64,000 nucleotides of DNA from Pseudoxanthomonas sangjuensis (GTDB lineage: Bacteria; Pseudomonadota; Gammaproteobacteria; Xanthomonadales; Xanthomonadaceae): the NCBI RefSeq assembly GCF_010211755.1, contig NZ_PDWR01000013.1, positions 25,519 through 89,518 of the forward strand, written 5' to 3'. This document shows positions 1-7,864 of this stretch, one piece after another. Numbering within the stretch: position 1 is the first letter of the stretch; every line of letters starts with the position of its first letter. The position numbers were made by a program, and so were the translations under genes. The notes below the pieces were generated by a model that was given only the letters and a program-made list of their open reading frames with translations, ran no database searches and had not been told where the DNA came from.

Positions 1-333
1 GAACGCTTGCGCGCCGCCGTAGCCGCGGATGCCGGTGCCGAAATCGGTGTACCACTGGTTCGCCGGGTCGTTGAGCACGTTGTACGTCGGCAGGCTCCTT
101 TCGCAGGGATTGCCCGCCGCCTCGCGCGCGTCGCGGGAGACCAGCTCGAACGCCACGCGCAGGTTCTCCTGGACCCGGCCCAGGCTTTCGGTGGCCGCAT
201 ACGTACGGCTGTTGGCCGCGAAAACCGCGATCGCGGCCCCGACCACCAGCAGGCCGACCACCAGCGAAATCATCAGTTCGACCAGGCTGAAGCCGCGCGC
301 GGCGCGGTTGCTGGCGCAGGATTCCCGTCTCAT
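1..333 (-). CDS. pilW: PilW-type minor pilin, N-terminal part (cut by window edge)
   Basis: Only the first 111 residues are in the window; the rest lies off the left edge. A short positively charged leader is followed by the prepilin signal GFSLVELMISLVVGLL, with the Gly/Phe cleavage site for PilD peptidase and Glu at +5. A hydrophobic helix follows, then a segment of PilW type (ATESLGRVQENLRVAFEL). Minor pilins of this type prime assembly of the type IV pilus at the inner membrane. The ATG at 333 overlaps the TGA of the pilV-like gene by four bases (ATGA), which implies translational coupling in a fimT-pilV-pilW operon. pilX, pilY1 and pilE would be expected beyond the edge. Confidence 0.88.
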   Translation of the reverse strand, partial: MRRESCASNRAARGFSLVELMISLVVGLLVVGAAIAVFAANSRTYAATESLGRVQENLRVAFELVSRDAREAAGNPCERSLPTYNVLNDPANQWYTDFGTGIRGYGGAQAF

Positions 334-815
334 AGGCGCGTCACCGTCGTGATCCTCTGCGCCGGGTCGCCGTTGGCGCGCGTGTCGTCCCATTGCACGG
401 TGACTTCGCATTCGACGCTGCCGCACACCACCGTGGCGCACGCCGAACTGCCCACCGTGCCCTTCAGCGAAGCGATCCAGTCGGCGAGATCGTTCATGGC
501 GAGCGTGCCCCGGTCGGGCGGGGAACAGGTCATCGTCGTGAGGTTGTACCTGCCGATGATCGCCTCCTCGCGATTGGCGCGCATCGCGTCGAGGATGGCG
601 TACGCGGCTATCGTCGCCTGGCTGCGTTCCAGGGAGCTCTGGCTGTTGCGCAACGCGGTCATCTGCAGGGCGGCGATGCCGAGTACGCCGAAGGCCAGCA
701 CGATGATCGCGATCAGGGCCTCGATCAGGCCGGCGCCGCGGGCATGCCGCAACCCGGCGAACTCCCGTCGTCCACGCATGCGGCGAAGCCGCGACTTGTC
801 GTTGCTGTTTTTCAC
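330..815 (-). CDS. pilV: PilV-type minor pilin (type IV pilus modification protein)
   Basis: This is a 161-residue prepilin. After a basic leader, the motif GAGLIEALIAIIVLAFGVLG gives the PilD cleavage site, Glu+5 and the assembly helix. The form GLIEALIA, in place of the commoner GFTLIE, is typical of PilV. The C-terminal globular part has four cysteines that could form disulfides. I chose the GTG at 815 because GGGGGA lies 5-6 bases upstream and the GTG overlaps the TGA of the preceding gene (GTGA). An internal ATG at 779 would leave a shorter leader. It is the second gene of a coupled minor-pilin operon. Confidence 0.85.
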   Translation of the reverse strand: MKNSNDKSRLRRMRGRREFAGLRHARGAGLIEALIAIIVLAFGVLGIAALQMTALRNSQSSLERSQATIAAYAILDAMRANREEAIIGRYNLTTMTCSPPDRGTLAMNDLADWIASLKGTVGSSACATVVCGSVECEVTVQWDDTRANGDPAQRITTVTRL

Positions 816-1387
816 GGCCTGTCCCCCGGTGTGGGGCATTCGCCGGCGGCGTTTACCCTGTTGGAGCGGATCCTGCTTCCCGAGCCGATGCTCACGAGGC
901 GGGCGTTTTCCTGGGGACGCGTCGTGGGCAGGCACAGGCTGACGGTGGCATTGAGCAGGTTGCCCCCCGCGTCCCGCGCGAAGCCATCGGCATTGAAGGC
1001 GACCCCGTTGGCGAATGCGGCACTGGGCAGCATCCGCACCTGCCCCGGCAGGCTGGCCCGCCGCAGCAACCGTTCGTTTGCCCCCAGGGCCCCGTCGCGA
1101 TCCGCGTCCAGGAAGACGATCCAGCCGCTCGAGCCTGCGGGGTTGCAGGCGGGCAAGGCGGCATCCGGATCGGCGCTCATGCAGGCCACGGCGCGGCGGT
1201 TGCCGCGGATCGCTTCGAGTCGCGCCGACTGCAGCGTGGCGACGGTTTCGTTGGTCGCAGCCCGTAACCGGTTGTTGTTGATGATCGCCCCCATGCTGGG
1301 AGTGGCGGCCGCGGCAAGGATGGCCAGCACGGCCACGGCGATCATCAGCTCGACAAGCGTGAACCCGCGTTCGAGGCGGATCGACAT
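812..1387 (-). CDS. fimT: GspH/FimT-family pseudopilin
   Basis: This is a 191-residue prepilin with the leader MSIRLERG and the signal GFTLVELMIAVAVLAILAAA (Gly/Phe cleavage, Glu+5). The C-terminal part has the GspH/FimT features: RSARLEAIR-like helix residues and the phrase GWIVFLDADRDGA. FimT proteins are minor pilins, and some have been linked to DNA binding during natural transformation. That role is family knowledge and is not shown here. The ATG at 1387 has GGGGG about 5 bases upstream. It is the first gene of the operon; the 0.2-kb upstream region holds promoter-like and palindromic sequence. Confidence 0.85.
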   Translation of the reverse strand: MSIRLERGFTLVELMIAVAVLAILAAAATPSMGAIINNNRLRAATNETVATLQSARLEAIRGNRRAVACMSADPDAALPACNPAGSSGWIVFLDADRDGALGANERLLRRASLPGQVRMLPSAAFANGVAFNADGFARDAGGNLLNATVSLCLPTTRPQENARLVSIGSGSRIRSNRVNAAGECPTPGDRP

Positions 1388-1406
1388 GCATATCCCCCGG
1401 CGTCAC

Positions 1407-1493
1407 TCCCCAAATTACATTGGGGATAGTCGCTGAACGGGCAAAACGATGTCAACCGATCAGCATGACAGGTCACCGGCTTTTGTTGTGACC
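1407..1493 (-). promoter_or_regulatory. Upstream region of the minor-pilin operon with two inverted repeats
   Basis: Reading on the minus strand towards fimT, a consensus -35 hexamer TTGACA lies at 1455-1450, but no good -10 box sits 17 bases further on. Two inverted repeats are visible. TCCCCAA/TTGGGGA at 1407-1413 and 1420-1426 lies 20 bases before the fimT start. GGTCAC/GTGACC at 1471-1476 and 1488-1493 lies just upstream of the TTGACA. The second could be an operator; the first could be a leader hairpin. Function is inferred only from position. Confidence 0.4.
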
Positions 1494-1542
1494 GGCACCC
1501 TGATTCTGGCGACGACCGGTACTATCCGGACGACAAGCGTTC

Positions 1543-1586
1543 GGATTGCCCGGCCCGGGCCGGGCAATCCGGGGGGGAAAGCCCCC
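1543..1586 (-). terminator. Perfect 28-bp palindrome plus second hairpin after fumarase
   Basis: Positions 1543-1570 form an uninterrupted perfect palindrome, arms GGATTGCCCGGCCC and GGGCCGGGCAATCC. It is preceded, on the minus strand, by a short G5/C5 hairpin at 1573-1586. Both lie just downstream of the fumarase stop at 1598. There is no U-tract, so this is not a canonical intrinsic terminator. It may be an mRNA 3-prime-end stabiliser, a weak terminator, or a protein-binding palindrome between two transcription units. Confidence 0.45.
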
Positions 1587-1597
1587 ATCCCGCCCCC

Positions 1598-3184
1598 TTA
1601 CGCCACCCCCACCGGGATCTTGCCGATCCGGGCCTGCCATTCGCGCGGGCCGGTCTGGTGCACCGACTCGCCGCTGGAATCGACCGCGACGGTCACCGGC
1701 ATGTCCTTGACCTCGAATTCGTAGATCGCCTCCATGCCCAGGTCGGCGAAGCCGACGACCCTGGCCGCCTTGATCGCCTTCGACACCAGGTAGGCCGAGC
1801 CGCCGACCGCCATCAGGTACACCGACTTGTGCCTGCGGATCGCCTCGATCGCCGCCGGGCCGCGTTCGGCCTTGCCGATCATGCCCAGCAGGCCGGTCTG
1901 CGCCAGCACCTGCTCGGTGAACTTGTCCATGCGCGTGGCGGTGGTCGGGCCGGCCGGGCCGACGACTTCGTCGCGCACCGGATCGACCGGGCCGACGTAG
2001 TAGATGAAGCGGCCATTGAAGTCGACCGGCAGCGGCTCGCCCTTGTTCAGCATGTCGACCATGCGCTTGTGCGCGGCGTCGCGGCCGGTCAGCAGCTTGC
2101 CATTGAGCAGCAGCACTTCGCCCGGCTTGAAGCCGGCGACCTCCTCGCGGGTGAGCGTATCGAGGTTCACCCGGCGCGCGTTCTGCGGGTTGTAGGTCAG
2201 CTTCGGCCAGTCCTCCAGCGACGGCGGGTCCAACGCGACCGGGCCGCTGCCATCCAGGGTGAAATGCGCGTGGCGGGGGGCGGCGCAGTTCGGGATCATC
2301 GCCACCGGCAGGTTGGCCGCGTGGGTCGGGTAATCCCTGATCTTGATGTCCAGCACCGTGGTCAGGCCGCCCAGACCCTGCGCGCCGATGCCCAGCGCGT
2401 TGACCTTTTCGTACAGTTCGAGGCGCAGTTCTTCGAGGCGGTTCGACGGGCCGCGCGCGATGAGGTCCTGGATGTCGATCGGCTCCATCAGCGCTTCCTT
2501 CGCCAGCAGCATCGCCTTCTCGGCGGTGCCGCCGATGCCGATGCCAAGCATGCCCGGCGGGCACCAGCCGGCGCCCATGGTCGGCACGGTCTTCAGCACC
2601 CAGTCGACGATCGAGTCGGACGGATTGAGCATGGCGAACTTCGACTTCGCTTCCGAACCGCCGCCCTTGGCCGCGACGATCACGTCGACGGTATTGCCCG
2701 GCACGATCTTGACGTTGACCACCGCCGGGGTGTTGTCCCGGGTATTGAGGCGCTTGCCGGCCGGATCGGCCAGCACCGAGGCGCGCAGCTTGTTGTCCGG
2801 ATGGTTGTAGGCGCGGCGCACGCCTTCGTTGGCCATGTCCTCGACGCCCATCGTGGCGTCGTCCCAGCGCACGTTCATGCCGACTTCGAGGAACACGGTG
2901 ACGATGCCGGTGTCCTGGCAGATCGGGCGATGCCCCTCGGCGCACATGCGCGAGTTGATCAGGATCTGCGCCATCGCGTCCTTGGCCGCGGGCGACTGCT
3001 CGCGCTCGTAGGCCGCGGCGAGGTTCCGGATGTAGTCGACCGGATGGTAGTAGCTGATGTACTGCAGGGCGTCGGCGACCGACTGGATCAGATCTTCCTG
3101 CTTGATGGAAACCGGGGCATGGGACACGGACTGGGTGGAAGAACTCACGGCTGGCTCGGCGGCTGACGGGGAAATCCCCGTCAT
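1598..3184 (-). CDS. Class I (iron-sulfur) fumarate hydratase
   Basis: The enzyme interconverts fumarate and L-malate in the TCA cycle. The 528 residues hold the class I alpha domain followed by the beta domain, fused as in E. coli FumA/FumB. Three cysteines fit the 4Fe-4S ligands: C89 in ICQDTG, C208 in GAGWCPPGM and C300 in MIPNC. Their spacing (119 and 92) is close to that in FumA. The C-terminal half carries VGPAGPTTATRMD, the usual beta-domain active-site signature. The start is uncertain. The ATG at 3184 has no clear ribosome site and lies inside a hairpin; a GTG at 3148 would give 516 residues, nearer the usual length of about 506. The enzyme is oxygen-labile by family. Confidence 0.93.
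   Translation of the reverse strand: MTGISPSAAEPAVSSSTQSVSHAPVSIKQEDLIQSVADALQYISYYHPVDYIRNLAAAYEREQSPAAKDAMAQILINSRMCAEGHRPICQDTGIVTVFLEVGMNVRWDDATMGVEDMANEGVRRAYNHPDNKLRASVLADPAGKRLNTRDNTPAVVNVKIVPGNTVDVIVAAKGGGSEAKSKFAMLNPSDSIVDWVLKTVPTMGAGWCPPGMLGIGIGGTAEKAMLLAKEALMEPIDIQDLIARGPSNRLEELRLELYEKVNALGIGAQGLGGLTTVLDIKIRDYPTHAANLPVAMIPNCAAPRHAHFTLDGSGPVALDPPSLEDWPKLTYNPQNARRVNLDTLTREEVAGFKPGEVLLLNGKLLTGRDAAHKRMVDMLNKGEPLPVDFNGRFIYYVGPVDPVRDEVVGPAGPTTATRMDKFTEQVLAQTGLLGMIGKAERGPAAIEAIRRHKSVYLMAVGGSAYLVSKAIKAARVVGFADLGMEAIYEFEVKDMPVTVAVDSSGESVHQTGPREWQARIGKIPVGVA
3165..3182 (-). promoter_or_regulatory. Inverted repeat covering the presumed fumarase start
   Basis: GACGGGGA and TCCCCGTC form an 8-bp perfect inverted repeat with a 2-base centre. 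It overlaps the CAT (minus-strand ATG) at 3182-3184. If transcribed, it would fold over the first codons of the longer fumarase form. It would lie in the leader if translation starts at the GTG at 3148. It could be a translation-control hairpin or an operator. Confidence 0.35.
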
Positions 3185-3335
3185 TTTAAGCCACTGCCGT
3201 GTTCCGGACACATGCCGCCGCCGGCATTTCCCGGCAACGTAGCCGCCACGCGACCGAAACATGAGCGAATGCACGGCCCCCGCTGTCGGCCCGAAACGCG
3301 CGTATCGTGTCCGGGCGCCCTGCCGGAGCACCCCG

Positions 3336-3827
3336 ATGAAAATCCTCGCCGCTTGCCTGCTGCTGCTCGCCGCTCCAGTATCCGCGGCGGGAGTAAAGGA
3401 GACCACGCCCATGCACGCCACCGGCACCTTCGACGTCAAGGTCAAGCCGCAGCAGCCCGACAACGACGATGCGAAGGCCGCCGGCCTGGCGCGGCTGGCG
3501 CTGGACAAGAAATTCCATGGCGCGCTGGAAGGCGAAAGCCACGGCGAGATGCTCGCCCTCGGCGACGGCACGACCGCAGGCGCCTACGTCGCCATCGAGA
3601 CGGTCAGCGGCAGGCTCGACGGCCGCGAAGGCAGTTTCGGGCTGGTCCACCGTGCGCTGATGCGCGACGGCAAACCGGAGCAATGGTCGATCCTGGTCGT
3701 GCCGGGCTCGGGCACCGGCGGACTGGCCGGGATCGACGGCGAATTGACGATCACCATCGCCAACGGCGTGCATTCCTACGACCTGAGCTACACGTTGCCC
3801 GCCGCGGCGCCGCAGGCCGCGAGGTAG
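3336..3827 (+). CDS. Exported DUF3224-family protein
   Basis: This is a 163-residue protein with a signal peptide (MKILAACLLLLAAPVSAAG, cleavage probably after residue 18). The single domain matches the DUF3224 pattern: the opening HATGTFDVKVKPQ, the LDKKFHGALEGESHGEML block and the late GTGGLAGIDGELTI block. DUF3224 proteins are small beta-barrel-like proteins of unknown substrate. I chose the ATG at 3336 because GGAG lies 7-8 bases upstream and a signal peptide follows directly. It is divergent from fumarase and 36 bp upstream of the ABC transporter, so the two may be cotranscribed. Confidence 0.8.
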   Translation: MKILAACLLLLAAPVSAAGVKETTPMHATGTFDVKVKPQQPDNDDAKAAGLARLALDKKFHGALEGESHGEMLALGDGTTAGAYVAIETVSGRLDGREGSFGLVHRALMRDGKPEQWSILVVPGSGTGGLAGIDGELTITIANGVHSYDLSYTLPAAAPQAAR

Positions 3828-3863
3828 CTCGCGCCCCCACCGCCATCCGTGCACAATGCCGGC

Positions 3864-5777
3864 ATGGCGGACACGGCGATCCCGGCTTCGGGCAAGGACA
3901 GCGGAGGCAACGGCCCCAAGCCGCAGCCCAGCCAGCGCAGCAACAAGCCCAGCATGCGCGAGCGCTTCGACGCGATGCGCAACCTGCCGCCGTTCCTCAG
4001 GCAGATCTGGGCAACCAGCCCCGGCCTGACCCTGCTCGGCATCGGCCTGCGCCTGGTCCGCGCGCTGCTGCCCATCGTCACCCTGTACATCGGGAAATTG
4101 ATCATCGACGAAGCGGTGCGCCTGGTCGACCTGGGCCTGCGCTTCGATTCGATCCCCGACGCCTGGCGCAGCGGCCAGCTCGACCACCTGCTGTGGCTGC
4201 TGGTCGCCGAGTTCGCGCTGGCGATCCTGTCCGACCTGCTCGGGCGCATGGTCAGCTACGCCGACGGCCTGCTGTCGGAGCTGTTCAACAACGCCACCAG
4301 CATCCGCCTGATGGAACACGCGGCAACGCTGGACCTGGAGGACTTCGAGGACCCCGACCTGCAGGACAAGCTGGAACGCGCGCGCCGGCAGACCATGGGA
4401 CGCAGCAACCTGATGAGCCAGTTGTTCGGGCAGGCGCAGGACGCGATCACCGTGATCAGCTTCGGCGCCGGCCTGCTGGTCTATGCGCCATGGCTGATCG
4501 TGCTGCTCGCCATCGCGCTGGTCCCGGCCTTCGTCGGCGAATCGCATTTCAACGCGGCGGGCTATTCGCTCAACTTCCACTGGACGCCGGAGCGGCGCCA
4601 GCTCGAATACATCCGCCAGGCCGGCGCCAGCGTGGAGACGGCGAAAGAGGTCAAGATCTTCAACCTCAACCGCTTCCTGATCGAGCGCTACCGCACGCTG
4701 GCGACCAAGTTCTACCTGGCCAACCGCGCCCTCGCCCGGCGCCGCGCGGTCTGGGGCACGCTGCTCGCCGCGCTGGGCACGCTGGGCTACTACGTCGCCT
4801 ACGCCTACATCTGCTGGCGCACCGTGCGCGGCGACTTCAGCATCGGCGACCTGACCTTCCTCGCCGGCAGCTTCCGCCGCCTGCGCCAGTTGCTGGAAGG
4901 GCTGCTGATCGGTTTCTCGCAGGTCGCCGGGCAGGCGCTGTACCTCGACGACCTGTTCTCGTTCTTCGAGATCGAGCCCGAAATCAGATCGCCGGCGAAT
5001 CCCGCGCCGTTCCCGAAGCCGATCCGGCAGGGTTTCGTGTTCGACGACGTCGGCTTCCGCTATCCCGACGCCGAGCGCTGGGCGGTGCGCAACCTGTCGT
5101 TCGAGCTGAAGGCGGGCGAAGTGCTGGCGCTGGTCGGCGAGAACGGCGCCGGCAAGACCACGCTGGTCAAGCTGCTGGCGCGGCTGTACGACCCGGACGA
5201 GGGCCGCATCCTGCTCGACGGCCGCGACCTGCGCGACTACGACATCGACGAACTGCGCGCCAACATCGGCGTGATCTTCCAGGATTTCGTCCGCTACAAC
5301 CTGACCGCCGGCGAGAACATCGGCGTCGGCCAGATCGACGCGATGGACGACCGCGAGCGCATCCGCCACGCCGCCGAACGCGGCATGGCCGACGAGGTGG
5401 TCGCCTCGCTGGCGAAGGGCTACGAGCAGCCGATCGGCCGCCGCTTCAAGGACGGCGTCGATCTGTCCGGCGGCCAGTGGCAGAAGATCGCGATCGCCCG
5501 TGCCTACATGCGCGATGCGCAGGTGATGATCCTCGACGAGCCGACCGCGGCGCTGGACGCGCGCGCCGAATACGAGGTGTTCCAGCGCTTCAAGGAACTG
5601 TCCGACGAGCGCACCGCGGTGCTGATCTCGCACCGCTTCTCCAGCGTGCGCATGGCCGACCGCATCCTGGTCCTCAACGAGGGGCGCGTGGAAGCCAGCG
5701 GCACCCACGAGCAGCTGATGGCGCAGGGCGGGCGCTATGCCGAGCTGTTCGAACTGCAGGCGGCGGGCTACCGCTGA
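3864..5777 (+). CDS. ABC transporter, fused permease and ATPase
   Basis: This 637-residue half-transporter must work as a dimer. The N-terminal half has a transmembrane domain with about six segments. The C-terminal half has an ABC ATPase with Walker A GENGAGKTT, signature DLSGGQWQK, Walker B VMILDEPTAALD and the switch His in VLISHRF. The layout is that of ABCB/MsbA-type exporters; the substrate is unknown. The signature reads LSGGQWQKIAIARA, as in several exporters of peptides or lipids. The start was set at the ATG at 3864; a GTG at 3849 is also in frame. The N-terminus is basic and polar with no signal peptide. The stop lies 21 bp before the NYN-domain gene, so cotranscription is likely. 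Confidence 0.9.
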   Translation: MADTAIPASGKDSGGNGPKPQPSQRSNKPSMRERFDAMRNLPPFLRQIWATSPGLTLLGIGLRLVRALLPIVTLYIGKLIIDEAVRLVDLGLRFDSIPDAWRSGQLDHLLWLLVAEFALAILSDLLGRMVSYADGLLSELFNNATSIRLMEHAATLDLEDFEDPDLQDKLERARRQTMGRSNLMSQLFGQAQDAITVISFGAGLLVYAPWLIVLLAIALVPAFVGESHFNAAGYSLNFHWTPERRQLEYIRQAGASVETAKEVKIFNLNRFLIERYRTLATKFYLANRALARRRAVWGTLLAALGTLGYYVAYAYICWRTVRGDFSIGDLTFLAGSFRRLRQLLEGLLIGFSQVAGQALYLDDLFSFFEIEPEIRSPANPAPFPKPIRQGFVFDDVGFRYPDAERWAVRNLSFELKAGEVLALVGENGAGKTTLVKLLARLYDPDEGRILLDGRDLRDYDIDELRANIGVIFQDFVRYNLTAGENIGVGQIDAMDDRERIRHAAERGMADEVVASLAKGYEQPIGRRFKDGVDLSGGQWQKIAIARAYMRDAQVMILDEPTAALDARAEYEVFQRFKELSDERTAVLISHRFSSVRMADRILVLNEGRVEASGTHEQLMAQGGRYAELFELQAAGYR

Positions 5778-5798
5778 CCCCTATCGGAGAAACGCGCG

Positions 5799-6527
5799 AT
5801 GGCAGATCCCAGACAGGCCGCAAGACTGGCATTGTTGATCGACGCGGACAACGCCGACCCCAAGCGGATATCCGAACTGCTCGCCGAGATCGCCAAATAC
5901 GGCAATGCCGGCGTGCGCCGTGCCTACGGCAACTGGACCACGGGCCATCTCTCCGGCTGGAAATCGGGACTGCTGGATCATTCGATCCAGCCCATCCAGC
6001 AGTTCAGCTACACCACCGGCAAGAACGCAACAGACAGCGCGCTGATCATCGATGCGATGGACCTGCTGTACACCGGCCGCCTGGACGGCTTCTGCATCGT
6101 GTCCAGCGACAGCGACTTCACCCGGCTGGCGGCCAGGATCCGTGAGCAGGGCCTGACCGTATACGGGTTCGGGGAACGCAAGACCCCCACGGCATTCGTC
6201 GCCGCCTGCGACAAATTCATCTACACCGAGAACCTCGGCGACAAGCCGGCCGCCAAGGGCGACGCGCCCAAGGGAAGTTCGCTGAAAGGCGACAGCAAGC
6301 TGGATGCGCTGCTCAGGGGCGCGATGGAAGCCGCCTCGGACGACGCAGGCTGGGCCCACTTGGGCGCGGTCGGCAGCAACCTGATCCGGCTCGCTCCGGA
6401 TTTCGACCCGCGTACCTATGGTTACAGGAAGCTCAAGGACCTGGTGGCCGCGCACCCTGCCTACGTGGTAGACGAGCGCCTGGATACGGAAGGAAAGCCC
6501 GGCGCGATCTACATCCGGGGAAAATGA
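5799..6527 (+). CDS. NYN-domain putative ribonuclease with C-terminal LOTUS/OST-HTH domain
   Basis: The N-terminal 150 residues form a NYN (PIN-like) domain, with acidic residues in LALLIDADNAD, ALIIDAMDLLYTG and CIVSSDSDFTRLA. These are the typical Mg2+-binding aspartates of this nuclease fold. After a Lys/Gly linker (residues about 150-168), residues about 170-240 resemble a LOTUS/OST-HTH module (DDAGWAHLGAVGSNL, YGYRKLKDLV), which in other proteins binds RNA. The ATG at 5799 has GGAG about 10 bases upstream. The combination is known in bacterial and eukaryotic (MARF1-like) proteins, but the bacterial substrates are largely unknown. Confidence 0.85.
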   Translation: MADPRQAARLALLIDADNADPKRISELLAEIAKYGNAGVRRAYGNWTTGHLSGWKSGLLDHSIQPIQQFSYTTGKNATDSALIIDAMDLLYTGRLDGFCIVSSDSDFTRLAARIREQGLTVYGFGERKTPTAFVAACDKFIYTENLGDKPAAKGDAPKGSSLKGDSKLDALLRGAMEAASDDAGWAHLGAVGSNLIRLAPDFDPRTYGYRKLKDLVAAHPAYVVDERLDTEGKPGAIYIRGK

Positions 6528-6551
6528 TCGAATGCCGACGGACTGCATGCC

Positions 6552-7004
6552 ATGAACGACCATGCCCCCGACATCAATGCCCTGCTGCAGTCGAAGTTCC
6601 CGACCGGACTGGGGCTGATGATCCCGCCGCCCTGCCTGCTCGACATGCAGGGCGAATTCGTCGAATACGTCGAAGGCCAGTCGCTGACCGTGCGCTTTCC
6701 GGTCCTGCCGCGCTACCGCAATCCGATCGGCCACATGCAGGGCGGTTTCATCGTCGCCGCGCTGGACAACACGCTGGGGCCGTTCTCCTACCTGGTCGCG
6801 CCGCCCAACGCGACTGCATCGCTCAACACCCAATACCTGCGCCCGGTGACCGGCGAGCATGCCCACATCACCTGCACCGCGCGGCTGGTCGAGCGCACCC
6901 GCAACCAACTGTTCCTGTCCGGCGAGGCACGCGGTGCGGACGGCAAGGTGCTGGTCCTGTGCCAGGCGGTTTGCCAGATCCTGCCGCAGCAGCCTCCGGA
7001 CTGA
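6552..7004 (+). CDS. PaaI-family hotdog thioesterase
   Basis: This 150-residue single hotdog-fold protein shows the PaaI/YbgC-like signature NPIGHMQGGFIVAALDN, in which the H-x-GG segment and the following Asp/Asn form the thioester-hydrolysing site. The later block LNTQYLRPV completes the CoA-binding strand. The acyl-CoA substrate cannot be told from sequence. It lies 24 bp after the NYN gene on the same strand and ends 9 bp before the convergent omega-amidase gene. Confidence 0.82.
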   Translation: MNDHAPDINALLQSKFPTGLGLMIPPPCLLDMQGEFVEYVEGQSLTVRFPVLPRYRNPIGHMQGGFIVAALDNTLGPFSYLVAPPNATASLNTQYLRPVTGEHAHITCTARLVERTRNQLFLSGEARGADGKVLVLCQAVCQILPQQPPD

Positions 7005-7013
7005 ACCGGGATT

Positions 7014-7811
7014 TCAACGCAGCTCGAAGTCGTCCGCGTCCAGCATGGCCGGGAAGCGTTCGCGCCAGGCCTTGAGGTCGGCCGCGGAAATCGTCGTCGT
7101 CGCCACCGCCTCGCCTTCCGGGATTTCCAGCAGCGGCTGGCCGAGGAAGTCGATGACCGCGCTGTCGCCGGAATAGTCGAGGTCGTTGCCGTCGCGACCG
7201 GCGCGGTTGACCGCGGCCACGTAGCACAGGTTCTCGATGGCGCGCGCGCGCAGCAGGGTCTTCCAGGCATGGGCGCGCGACGCCGGCCAGTTGGCGACGA
7301 AGATCTGCAGGTCGAAATCGAGTTGCCCCGGCCGTTCGACGTCGTAGCGGTTGCGGCAGAACACCGGGAAGCGCAGGTCATAGCAGACCTGCGGGTTGAT
7401 CCGCCAACCCTTCCACTCCACGCCCAGCCGTCCGCTGCCGGCGGCGTAGCGCTTGTGCTCGCCGGCATAGCGGAACAGGTGGCGCTTGTCGTAGTGCGCC
7501 AGCCCGCCGTCCGGCGTGGCCCACAGCAGGCGGTTGAATACGCCCTGCTCCGTGCGCAGTTGCACGCTGCCGGTGACCGCGGCGTCGAGCCGCTTCGCCT
7601 GCTCGACGATCCACGCCACGGTCGGCCCATCCATGCCCTCAGCCCTGTCGATGGCGTCGTTGGAGAAGCCGCTGGTGAAGGTCTCCGGCAGCACGACCAG
7701 GTCGGTCTTGCCCGCCAGCGGCACGATCAGGCCGCCGTAATAGTCGCGATTGCCGGCCGGGTCGTGCCAGCGGGTTTCGCCCTGGACGAGGGAAATGCGC
7801 AGGTCCTGCAT
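7014..7811 (-). CDS. Omega-amidase (nitrilase superfamily, YafV/NIT2-like)
   Basis: This 265-residue carbon-nitrogen hydrolase has all three catalytic residues: Glu in LPETFTSGF, Lys in YDKRHLF and Cys in VCYDLRFPVF. The short form, and the motif YDKRHLFRYAGE, fit the omega-amidases that hydrolyse alpha-ketoglutaramate and alpha-ketosuccinamate. The ATG at 7811 follows the aminotransferase stop (7865) by 53 bp on the same strand, so the two are probably one operon. Omega-amidase paired with a glutamine/methionine transaminase drives irreversible transamination of ketomethylthiobutyrate in methionine salvage. That link is established for E. coli and mammalian homologues and inferred here. Confidence 0.88.
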   Translation of the reverse strand: MQDLRISLVQGETRWHDPAGNRDYYGGLIVPLAGKTDLVVLPETFTSGFSNDAIDRAEGMDGPTVAWIVEQAKRLDAAVTGSVQLRTEQGVFNRLLWATPDGGLAHYDKRHLFRYAGEHKRYAAGSGRLGVEWKGWRINPQVCYDLRFPVFCRNRYDVERPGQLDFDLQIFVANWPASRAHAWKTLLRARAIENLCYVAAVNRAGRDGNDLDYSGDSAVIDFLGQPLLEIPEGEAVATTTISAADLKAWRERFPAMLDADDFELR

Positions 7812-7864
7812 GGTGTTCGCTCCGACGCCATTTCCGCGGAAGCGGAAACGGGCAGCCAAAAAAA

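Noticed and set aside
1449..1724. A short plus-strand open frame in the fimT-fumarase intergenic region.
   Set aside because: It runs through the 28-bp palindrome into the end of fumarase and has no ribosome site or domain.
3186..6145. Long open frames on both strands overlapping the ABC transporter and NYN genes.
   Set aside because: They are shadows: Arg/Gln/His-rich, with no recognisable domain. The ABC and NYN motifs lie in the frames reported.
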